From: Phycisphaerales bacterium | GTDB lineage: Bacteria; Planctomycetota; Phycisphaerae; Phycisphaerales; UBA1924 | Direction: 5' to 3' | DNA length: 5,838 nt | NCBI GenBank assembly: GCA_029260335.1 | Contig: JAJDDL010000237.1 | Coordinates: forward strand, 1-5,838 | Shown here: positions 1 through 5,620 of the stretch, piece after piece | Position numbering within the stretch: position 1 is the first letter of the stretch | How the letters are laid out: each line of letters begins with the position of its first letter | Notes under the pieces: model-generated | What the model was told of the DNA's origin: nothing | Databases searched by the model: none | Seen by the model: the letters and a program-made list of their open reading frames with translations, nothing else | Position numbers and translations under genes: made by a program

Positions 1-1724
1 AGCTGGCTTGCCGCGTGGCGCACGGCGACCGCCCGGAGAGGTGATCCGGGCTCAATCGCCAAGAGAATCTCGGCGCTTGCGCGCGGGTTGACGAGGTCTG
101 TGCCTGCTCTTTGCAGGACGAGCCGAACGGATCTCTCGCTCGCGGGAAAGGACTCGAGGAAGACCGCCGAGAGCTGATCGCGTGCGTCTGCGAGGTCTTC
201 TGCGCCCAGTTCGATAGTCCGCTCCATGGCAACGATCGCATACCACAATGCGTCCTGGCGGATTTCTGGATCAGTAGCGGATCGTGCGAGCTCTTGCAGA
301 ATGGCGGCGGCCTGCTCGTGGTCATCGGCGTAGAACAAGCCAAGGCCATGGAGGACGCCGCACCGGGTAGCCTCGGTCTCGAACTGATCGGCGTCTTCGG
401 CCCTGCGCGCAAGACCCAGCACGTCGGCGGCTTGTCGATATCGCGTGCGAATGACGGCTGATGCTGCTGGGCGTTGCACATCGGGTTCGGTTGCTTCGTG
501 CTCCTCGCGCGCGTCTCTGTAGAGTTGCAAGCCCCGGACATAACGGACGATGAAGCCATCTTGCCCGATGGGTGTTGTGTCATACCTGCTCACCAGGTCG
601 AGCACATGCCCGACCTCGCCCGCGCTGACAAGTTCTCCCAGCGCGACCTGCGCGAGCACGGTGACGATCTCGCGTCCCCCCGGACGGGTCTGTTCGCTCA
701 GCCCTTCCAGTGTCAGCACGGCGAGGAGCCGCGACTCGCCGACAGTGAAGGTGGCCTTTGGCCCCGTGCGTCCGCGTTGGTGGATCATCCACTCCACGTC
801 GGCCCAGCGGTTGCTGCTGGCATAGACCGAGAGTCGATGGGAGAAGAGCTCGTCACGGAGAGATTCGGGAAGCTCGTCGCTATCGCGGAGCAGGTCCATC
901 CATTCCAGCGCGTTGGCGTGGGTGCCGCGCAGCGCGTGACAGAATGCGACGCCCAGCGCAGCGCGGGCGACGTGTTCAAACCGAAGGTGTGAGGGGGGGA
1001 CGAGTTCGATTTTGGGAACCCGTTCGCCGCCGCTTTGGAGGATCCAGGCGAAGTCGCGCAGGGCCTCGACCGCGGACGCCGGGCTGCCGGAGAGGAATGC
1101 TTTGTAATAGCGAGACCAGCCTGCGTAGTAGCGAGCGAGCGAGCGATGGCGGCGGGCCTCTGAGAGCATCTCGCCGATGGCCTTTTCGTCCTCATCGCGA
1201 GCCCGGCGTTCTCTGCGCTCCAGGTCCTCGACCAGTCGGTTGGCTTGGTCGCCGATCGTGTCAAACTGCATGCCCACGTCGCGCAGGATCGCCTGGGCTT
1301 CCTCGGCCTCTTCCTCGTCGGCGATCCGCACGCGCCATCGCTCTGCGATCTCCTCGGCGATCAGGTACTGGGATTTGGCGAGGTTGATCCGCAGGTCGAA
1401 TGATCGCGAATCTGGGACCGATTCGAGGAGGTCCCGGGCGTGCTGGGCGATCTGCTCTCGGGATTCGCGGTCCGGTGCCTCATCGAGCATGCGTGAATAG
1501 ATTGTGCCGAGCCGGTTGGCGAGTTCGATGCGATCTTCGAGCTTTGCGCGCGTGAGCAGGGAACGCAGGTATGTTGCGCGAAGTTCGCGCAGGCCGAGCT
1601 GATCGAGATAGGCCTCGACGCGATCTGCGGGGGCATCGGGGTCCGGCTCGCTTGGTTCGGGCTGGGCGAAAGCTCCGCTCGCGAGGAGCGATGCGCCAAG
1701 CAAGCCTGTCCAGATTGGACGCAT
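1..1724 (-). CDS. Large exported helical-repeat (TPR-like) protein, C-terminus cut by window edge
   Basis: The frame stays open from the ATG at 1724 to the left edge: 574 complete codons and no stop, so the protein is longer. The first 20 residues form a typical signal peptide (MRP start, hydrophobic Leu/Ala core, likely cleavage after AFA at 18-20), followed by a Pro/Glu/Asp-rich stretch, so the mature protein should be periplasmic or envelope-associated. The rest looks almost entirely alpha-helical. Residues about 122-195 are rich in Glu and Arg and could form a long helix or coiled coil. An aromatic YYAGWSRYY patch lies near 199-207. Paired helices resembling TPR repeats lie near 255-314 and 455-506 (GLGLFYADDHEQAAAIL style). 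It starts 4 bases after the second ExbD stop, with GGCGAG upstream, so it is the sixth operon gene. No catalytic motif was seen. A scaffold or partner of the ExbB/ExbD complex is inferred from position only. Exported TPR protein is well supported; its specific role is unknown. Confidence 0.85.
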   Translation of the reverse strand, partial: MRPIWTGLLGASLLASGAFAQPEPSEPDPDAPADRVEAYLDQLGLRELRATYLRSLLTRAKLEDRIELANRLGTIYSRMLDEAPDRESREQIAQHARDLLESVPDSRSFDLRINLAKSQYLIAEEIAERWRVRIADEEEAEEAQAILRDVGMQFDTIGDQANRLVEDLERRERRARDEDEKAIGEMLSEARRHRSLARYYAGWSRYYKAFLSGSPASAVEALRDFAWILQSGGERVPKIELVPPSHLRFEHVARAALGVAFCHALRGTHANALEWMDLLRDSDELPESLRDELFSHRLSVYASSNRWADVEWMIHQRGRTGPKATFTVGESRLLAVLTLEGLSEQTRPGGREIVTVLAQVALGELVSAGEVGHVLDLVSRYDTTPIGQDGFIVRYVRGLQLYRDAREEHEATEPDVQRPAASAVIRTRYRQAADVLGLARRAEDADQFETEATRCGVLHGLGLFYADDHEQAAAILQELARSATDPEIRQDALWYAIVAMERTIELGAEDLADARDQLSAVFLESFPASERSVRLVLQRAGTDLVNPRASAEILLAIEPGSPLRAVAVRHAASQ

Positions 1725-1728
1725 CGGA

Positions 1729-2142
1729 TCAACTCGCCGGGACATAGGTCACCTTTGTAAAGCCGGCGTCTTTGCACGATTGGAGGGCGATCGCCGCGGC
1801 TTCCACCGAGGGGCCGTTGGAAACCTTGACAAAGATGCCCATGTCCTTGTGCAGCCTGCTGAGAGTTTCCACCAGCGGTCCGCGGGTAGTGAAGACTCGC
1901 TCACCGATGCGATAGAGGACCAGGTCTCCTTCGAGAACAACGCTGAGTACTTGCGGCTGGAGATCGGCGGCGCGCCCGGAGCCCTGTTGATCGGACTGCA
2001 ATGCCGAGGAGAGCTTGGCCTCGCGTGCGTTGAACGATGCGGTCACCATGAAGTAGATCAGCAGCAGGAAGACCACGTCGATAAGACTGGTCATCGGCAA
2101 ATGCACCTTGCCCTCGCTCTGATCTGCCTTGGTGAACTTCAT
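1729..2142 (-). CDS. ExbD/TolR-family proton-channel subunit (second copy)
   Basis: This 137-aa protein has the ExbD/TolR layout: a short basic/acidic cytoplasmic N-terminus (1-15), one membrane helix (about 17-37) and a small periplasmic domain (about 65-137). The helix opens with the family signature PMTSLIDVVFLLLIYFM, and Asp22 occupies the place of the essential proton-carrying aspartate (Asp25 in E. coli ExbD, Asp23 in TolR). Length is normal for the family. The linker (40-62) is rich in Gln, Ser and Ala and lacks the Leu/Met-Pro motif that usually follows the helix; the upstream ExbD does have one. The ATG overlaps the upstream exbD stop as ATGA and no clear Shine-Dalgarno precedes it, so translation probably depends on coupling. 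It should sit inside the pentameric ExbB pore, perhaps as a heterodimer with the other ExbD. The family call is firm; the driven partner is not shown. Confidence 0.93.
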   Translation of the reverse strand: MKFTKADQSEGKVHLPMTSLIDVVFLLLIYFMVTASFNAREAKLSSALQSDQQGSGRAADLQPQVLSVVLEGDLVLYRIGERVFTTRGPLVETLSRLHKDMGIFVKVSNGPSVEAAAIALQSCKDAGFTKVTYVPAS

Positions 2143-2576
2143 GGGCCGCGCCCGGCGTCCATCGGGACGTTGGTGCCAAGCTCCCAGCCCCGGAGTCCCA
2201 TGCTGGCAAAGCGGGTTCCCAGGACATTGATGTGTGAGGACGGCAAGGAGCCGTCTGCACGGATCAGCACGCCGACACGTGAGGCGTCGCCTCCTTCTTT
2301 CTCGATTTCGATGAGCAAGATCCGATCGACATCCTCGATGGAAACAAGGTCGCCCTCGATGAACATCTGGCCAGCCGAATCGATATCGATCGCAACTGTT
2401 GCGGGGGTTCCTTCTTGCTCATCGCCAGCTTCTTCGGGCATGTCGACCGGGGTTCGCGCGAGTTGCGCGAACTGGGACGTGTACATGAAGAAGATGATGA
2501 GCTGGAGCACCACATCGATCATCGGCGTCATGTCGAAGATCGCGAACGTGCCCCTGCGTGAGCGTGAGAACCTCAT
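2139..2576 (-). CDS. exbD: ExbD/TolR-family proton-channel subunit (first copy)
   Basis: This 145-aa protein is a standard biopolymer-transport ExbD/TolR. Residues 1-15 are basic and cytoplasmic, residues about 16-37 form the membrane helix, and residues about 60-137 form the periplasmic domain (VAIDIDSAGQMFIEGD, then the conserved LIRADGSLPSS block). Asp21 in DMTPMIDVVLQLIIFFM is the expected proton-binding residue. A VDMPEEA segment at 44-50 matches the place of the conserved Leu-Pro motif after the ExbD helix, and an acidic stretch (48-55) follows. The start at 2576 is chosen because MRFSRSRRG gives the family's N-terminus, its ATG overlaps the ExbB stop as ATGA, and GAGG lies 10 bases upstream at 2587-2590. 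The same frame remains open upstream to 3041, but that part is antisense-frame noise inside the ExbB gene. With the ExbB homologue it would form a proton-driven stator. Confidence 0.94.
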   Translation of the reverse strand: MRFSRSRRGTFAIFDMTPMIDVVLQLIIFFMYTSQFAQLARTPVDMPEEAGDEQEGTPATVAIDIDSAGQMFIEGDLVSIEDVDRILLIEIEKEGGDASRVGVLIRADGSLPSSHINVLGTRFASMGLRGWELGTNVPMDAGRGP

Positions 2577-3367
2577 GCCGGGCGGACCTCGCGTGCGGTG
2601 GGCTGGGGCTGACGGGCCTGGGCTCCCTGGGGCGGGCGCTGAGGCTGGCCGGCGGGCGCGGGCTTGCCGCCGCCTTCGAGATGACCGGCCATCGCTTCGG
2701 TTATCTCGGCGACCGAGGCAACGCAGCCGTCCATTCGATTGCGCAGGAAGGTGTAAGCCGCGGTCGCGGGGATCGCGACGATCAGGCCCATGACGGTTGT
2801 GATGAGCGCGACTGAGATACTCCCGGCGAGCTGGTCCGGGCGTGTGACGCCCTCGCTGAGGCTGATGGTGTCGAAAGCCCCCACCATGCCGACAACGGTG
2901 CCAAGCAAGCCGAGCATGGGCGCGACCGACGCGATGAGTCCGACGAGATCGGTCCCTCGTGCTAATCGCGTGGTTTCGAGCTGGCCGGCTTCTTCCAAGG
3001 CGCTCTTGAGTTCGAGGAAGCCAAAGGGTGAGCGTGCGCATCGCACCAGCGCCGCACCCATCACGCGCGAGAGGAACGAATCATTTGCGGGGTCCTCACA
3101 GAACTTGACGGCTTCGCGGACATCGCCTCGGCTGAGCAGCGATTCCAGATTCTCTCGCTCATCGGGTGGGGCCAGGTGTGTCACACGGAGTTTGACGAGT
3201 TGGGTGATGATCAAGCCAACCGCGCCAAACGAGAGCAGCACGATCACGAATCCGATCGGTCCTCCGCTCTGGATGTAGTCGAGCAGCGACTTGTCGACGG
3301 ATTCAGGAGGCGCCGCCGCCACCTGGGCGACAGTTGCGGAGATGAGATCGAGCGAACTGAGAATCAT
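2573..3367 (-). CDS. exbB: MotA/TolQ/ExbB-family proton-channel protein
   Basis: The 264-aa product has the three-helix ExbB/TolQ plan: helix 1 at about 37-58, a cytoplasmic loop of about 80 residues (61-138), helix 2 at about 139-164 and helix 3 at about 184-207. The signature APMLGLLGTVVGMVGAF (149-165) and the ALITTVMGLIVAIPATAAY block (187-205) are diagnostic; Thr156 and Thr191 match the pore-lining threonines of ExbB. The weakly hydrophobic N-terminus ending in AQVAAA (14-19) could be a cleavable signal, which would fit the family's periplasmic N-terminus. Unusually, the C-terminus extends into a tail of about 33 residues rich in Pro, Gln, Ala and Arg (232-264), predicted disordered and cytoplasmic. 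The ATG overlaps the preceding stop as ATGA and has GAGG 8 bases upstream. ExbB forms pentamers around an ExbD dimer and uses proton flow to drive a partner. TolQ-like or Agl-like roles are equally possible, so the symbol denotes the family. Confidence 0.95.
   Translation of the reverse strand: MILSSLDLISATVAQVAAAPPESVDKSLLDYIQSGGPIGFVIVLLSFGAVGLIITQLVKLRVTHLAPPDERENLESLLSRGDVREAVKFCEDPANDSFLSRVMGAALVRCARSPFGFLELKSALEEAGQLETTRLARGTDLVGLIASVAPMLGLLGTVVGMVGAFDTISLSEGVTRPDQLAGSISVALITTVMGLIVAIPATAAYTFLRNRMDGCVASVAEITEAMAGHLEGGGKPAPAGQPQRPPQGAQARQPQPTAREVRPA
2587..2590 (-). promoter_or_regulatory. Internal ribosome binding site of the first ExbD gene
   Basis: GAGG followed by T lies 10 bases before the ATG at 2576, inside the 3' end of the ExbB-family gene (codons of its last residues). 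It supports the short 145-aa ExbD over the longer open frame. Confidence 0.6.
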
Positions 3368-4431
3368 GGAACGGACCTCGAGATGGTTCGGATGCCTCGG
3401 TCGGAACTGAGCAGATCACGCATCGGCGACCAGCCGAGCGCTTCGTGTCCGGGGAGTTTGGTGGCACACTCACGCGCAACGCGCACCGCGTCGTCGTGCA
3501 TGCCCAGATCCAGATCAAGCGCCACGGCGGCCTCTGCAAGACAAAACCCCGCCAGGTGCGGATGGTCTCTCTGGAAGAGGGCAGGGACGGTGAGCAAGGA
3601 GACGACACCCAAGCGGATCTGTTCTTGATCCGCCTCGCGCAGCAGGCTTCGGCCGATGGCTGCTCGACTCCATGCTTCAATCCATGTGCCTTTCGCCGAC
3701 TCGGCCCGCACCCTCAGAGTGTCGCGTGCTCGCCTGCGCGTGCCTTCATCGCCCACTCTTGCGCGCACAATCTCGACTAAGAGTCGCACCCCCCGATCGG
3801 TAGAGACCGGATCGGGAAGGTCGACCGATCGCCCCGCCTCGAATGCCGCGGCGATCTCATACCACTGGGCGATCTCGCGAATGTCTGAGTCCACCGTGGC
3901 ATCGGCGGCCGGGATGCCAATGCGCAGCTCCTGGATTGCGGGCCCCGGGAGCCAGATGGGCGGCAGGCTCGCGACCAGCCGGGTGCTCGGATCGACGAGC
4001 CCGGAGTTCAAGGGCGTGTTGGCACTGGCGTGGAGCAGGCTGAGCCAAGGCGCGATCGCGGCGGTCTGGGCGCTGCGCCGCAAGCGACAGCGCAGGAGTC
4101 CTTCGCTCACAACGACCGCAGTCGGCCCCTGCCGCCAGGCATAGGTCTGGAAGAGCTCTTCGAAGAGTGGCTCTGCGCCTACCGCGTCGCCGCGCTCCAA
4201 TCGGGTTCGGGCGCGCCATGCCTTCTCGGCGTACTCGCGATAGTCCTCTTCAAAGGTCGCCTCTCGTTCGCCATCGATATCGCGAACGCGATCCCAACCG
4301 ATGAGGCCCTGGCCTTCTACTTCTACGCCATCGACGCCCATCGCGACAATGTCACCGGCCAATGGATGGCGTTGGCCTCGCAACTCGACCTGAGCGGGGA
4401 GCAACAGGCCAATAGCGCAGACAAGAATCAT
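3364..4431 (-). CDS. Exported protein of unknown function with N-terminal WDRV module and helical repeats
   Basis: This 355-aa product matches no family I can name. The ATG at 4431 is chosen over the upstream in-frame ATG at 4536 because it directly begins a signal-like segment (MILVCAIGLLLPAQ), shares its A with the VWA stop (TGATG) and has a perfect GGAGG 9 bases upstream; the longer form would add an Arg-rich stretch encoded inside the VWA gene. No lipobox is seen, so it is probably a soluble periplasmic or weakly anchored protein. Residues 22-54 alternate hydrophobic and polar positions (GDIVAMGVDGVEVEG, then LIGWDRVRDIDG), suggesting a small beta module. Residues about 68-94 (AWRARTRLERGDAVGAEPLFEEL) look like a TPR helix pair, and the remainder is mostly helical and Leu/Ala/Arg-rich. 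The C-terminal part (about 305-340) holds another helix pair, LAEAAVALDLDLGMHDDAVRVA. Its place between the VWA and ExbB genes suggests a periplasmic partner of that complex (inference). Confidence 0.85.
   Translation of the reverse strand: MILVCAIGLLLPAQVELRGQRHPLAGDIVAMGVDGVEVEGQGLIGWDRVRDIDGEREATFEEDYREYAEKAWRARTRLERGDAVGAEPLFEELFQTYAWRQGPTAVVVSEGLLRCRLRRSAQTAAIAPWLSLLHASANTPLNSGLVDPSTRLVASLPPIWLPGPAIQELRIGIPAADATVDSDIREIAQWYEIAAAFEAGRSVDLPDPVSTDRGVRLLVEIVRARVGDEGTRRRARDTLRVRAESAKGTWIEAWSRAAIGRSLLREADQEQIRLGVVSLLTVPALFQRDHPHLAGFCLAEAAVALDLDLGMHDDAVRVARECATKLPGHEALGWSPMRDLLSSDRGIRTISRSVP
3376..3379 (-). promoter_or_regulatory. Internal ribosome binding site of the ExbB-family gene
   Basis: GAGG followed by T lies 8 bases before the ATG at 3367, inside the 3' end of the preceding gene. 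It supports this start, which also overlaps the upstream stop as ATGA. Confidence 0.6.
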
Positions 4432-5396
4432 CAGGGCCCCCCTCCGGGGCCGGGCACATGCGTGTAGCTTCCACCGCTGCGTGCGGCGATCTGACGCATC
4501 ACGTCTTCGGCGTCCCTGCTTACGAACGTGATGCAATGGATCGGAATCTCGTCGGACTGGTTCATGGAAGCCACTTCGGTCGCGACTTGCCTGGGGAACT
4601 CGCCGTCGGTCATGAAGTAGATGGCGTCGGGCCTTGGGCGGACGCTGAACACGTCCATGAATGCGGGTGAAGGATTAGTCGAGCCGTTTGGGTTGATGCG
4701 GGCGATGAGGCGCCGTGTGTTCTGTTTGATCCTGTCGGTTGCCTGCTTCCAATCTGTCTTGCCGCCAAGCGGCCAGGAGTCTCCGGAGTAGAGCACGATG
4801 AGGTATTCGGCGCTCGGGCCGAGGCCATCGACCGATTTCATGAGCGCGACCTTGGTTGCGTCCATCTTGCCGGCGTAGGCCATGGAGCCCGAGACATCGA
4901 CGATGTAGGCAAAGCGGCTGCCCTCGGCCTCGACGCCGAAGAAGTTGGCACCCCCCGAGCCCGCACCGCCCGATCCGATCGCCGAGCCATCACCGATATC
5001 GCCACCGCCGGTCATCGGGCCGAAGTCCTCGATGTCGTCGAAGACGCCTGCCAGATCCGCCGAGTCGGGCGAATCGAGCAACTCCTGGTCCATGACGTCA
5101 GGGATCGTGACTTCCGGGACGCTCGGATCTTCGAGCACGAGCGCCGATTCTTGCAGTTTGGTCAGTTCGGCCTCGGTCATCATGGCGAACTCGAAGCCCT
5201 CGTCGAAGGGCTCGGCCGTCGGCGCGCGGGATCGATCGAAGCTGATGAGAGCCGAGACAATCAGGATGCAGATGTGGACGAGCAATGAGATGGCGATCCC
5301 AAGCAGAGAGGCCCTCTTGAGGACGTGCACGATGCGCTCGGATAGCGCCTGGGGTTCGGCCATCTGCTCCATAGGCTCATCTGGCGTTTGAGTCAT
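4431..5396 (-). CDS. Membrane-anchored VWA-domain protein, candidate TonB-like effector of the ExbB/ExbD complex
   Basis: The 321-aa product has a cytoplasmic N-terminus (1-29), one membrane helix (about 30-52), an acidic linker (about 60-128), a Gly/Ser-rich hinge (129-151) and a von Willebrand A domain (about 158-315). The metal-binding MIDAS is complete: D167-x-S169-x-S171 in VDVSGSM, Thr240 in NGSTN and Asp264 in FMTDGEF, so the domain should bind a divalent cation and a protein ligand in the periplasm. The helix contains S37-x3-H41-x10-S52, the spacing of the TonB Ser16/His20/Ser31 residues that couple to ExbB/ExbD; the TonB Leu27 position is Ser48 here. The start at 5396 is supported by a well-placed GAAGGAA site and by fitting a short cytoplasmic tail. 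The frame stays open further upstream to 5711, but that part crosses the spacer and runs antisense to pyrH. It is the first gene of the operon. VWA identity is firm; the TonB-like role is inferred. Confidence 0.93.
   Translation of the reverse strand: MTQTPDEPMEQMAEPQALSERIVHVLKRASLLGIAISLLVHICILIVSALISFDRSRAPTAEPFDEGFEFAMMTEAELTKLQESALVLEDPSVPEVTIPDVMDQELLDSPDSADLAGVFDDIEDFGPMTGGGDIGDGSAIGSGGAGSGGANFFGVEAEGSRFAYIVDVSGSMAYAGKMDATKVALMKSVDGLGPSAEYLIVLYSGDSWPLGGKTDWKQATDRIKQNTRRLIARINPNGSTNPSPAFMDVFSVRPRPDAIYFMTDGEFPRQVATEVASMNQSDEIPIHCITFVSRDAEDVMRQIAARSGGSYTHVPGPGGGP
4441..4445 (-). promoter_or_regulatory. Internal ribosome binding site encoded in the VWA C-terminus
   Basis: GGAGG lies 9 bases before the ATG at 4431 and is part of the codons for the Gly-rich end of the VWA protein (PGGGP). 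It decides the start of the 355-aa protein and argues for strong re-initiation at the TGATG junction. Confidence 0.75.
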
Positions 5397-5403
5397 CAAG
5401 AGG

Positions 5404-5410
5404 TTCCTTC
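5404..5410 (-). promoter_or_regulatory. Ribosome binding site of the VWA gene
   Basis: On the minus strand GAAGGAA sits 7 bases before the ATG at 5396. The match and spacing favour this start over the longer open frame and mark it as the independently initiated first gene of the operon. Confidence 0.75.
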
Positions 5411-5466
5411 GGCAGGTCTTGGCAAACCCCGCCAGATCCGTTCGATTGTCCTTACGTATCGACCGG

Positions 5467-5530
5467 GATCCCTTCCATGTACCGTACGTGTGTCCGATGG
5501 TTCTGGTTGAGGGTCTCTGCAGATCCCTTC
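5467..5530. repeat. Pair of 9-base direct repeats in the divergent spacer
   Basis: GATCCCTTC occurs at 5467-5475 and again at 5522-5530, a period of 55 bases. The bases flanking the copies differ. A 9-base match within a 224-base spacer could easily be chance (roughly one in ten by a simple estimate); it is listed as a possible pair of regulator sites only. Confidence 0.2.
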
Positions 5531-5620
5531 GCGGCGGATGGCCGGACGGTTCAAGCGTATCGTCAGTTCCCCGTATCTGACCCAGCCAGATCCACCGATC
5601 GCCCCTGAGAGACCCAATCC

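Larger units (their letters stand above)
1..5396 (-). other. Six-gene translationally coupled VWA-ExbB-ExbD-ExbD operon
   Basis: All six leftward genes are packed without spacers. Junctions in reading order: VWA to unknown protein, TGATG at 4433-4429 (1-base overlap); unknown protein to ExbB, ATGA at 3367-3364; ExbB to ExbD-1, ATGA at 2576-2573; ExbD-1 to ExbD-2, ATGA at 2142-2139; ExbD-2 to the TPR-like protein, a 4-base gap. Such overlaps usually indicate a single transcript and coupled translation. No terminator-like hairpin lies between the genes. The operon continues beyond the left edge, because the last gene has no stop in the window. Confidence 0.85.
5397..5620. promoter_or_regulatory. 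Divergent intergenic spacer between the VWA operon and pyrH
   Basis: These 224 bases separate two divergent translation starts, so they are the natural place for the operon promoter, and for pyrH's promoter if pyrH is not read from elsewhere. No strong sigma-70 pair is visible on either strand. The best rightward candidate is weak: TTCAAG at 5550-5555 with TATCTG at 5574-5579, each matching 3 of 6 consensus bases at 18-base spacing. GTACCGTAC at 5479-5487 is a small odd palindrome, and a 9-base direct repeat occurs nearby. The organism's promoter consensus is unknown, so only the general assignment as regulatory spacer is supported. Confidence 0.5.

Noticed and set aside
111..1387. Several plus-strand open frames (111-461, 474-992, 758-1387)
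   Set aside because: All are antisense to the large exported helical protein, whose frame is uninterrupted over 574 codons and begins with a proper signal peptide.
785..1777. Minus-strand open frames at 785-1264 and 1361-1777
   Set aside because: They are alternate frames of the same large gene, with Arg/Ser/Pro-rich composition typical of shadows.
1780..2793. A 337-codon open frame on the plus strand
   Set aside because: It lies antisense to both ExbD genes and the ExbB gene, shows no recognisable domain, and is explained by GC-rich third positions of real genes.
2139..3041. A 300-residue version of the first ExbD starting at 3041
   Set aside because: The upstream half overlaps the ExbB gene in another frame and is Arg/Pro/His-rich shadow sequence; the ATG at 2576 gives the normal ExbD N-terminus with an ATGA overlap.
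2573..5396. Zorya-type anti-phage defence (ZorA/ZorB) or MotA/MotB flagellar stator
   Set aside because: The ExbB-like protein lacks the long cytoplasmic tail of ZorA, both ExbDs lack an OmpA-like peptidoglycan-binding domain, and no ZorC, ZorD or ZorE gene is present.
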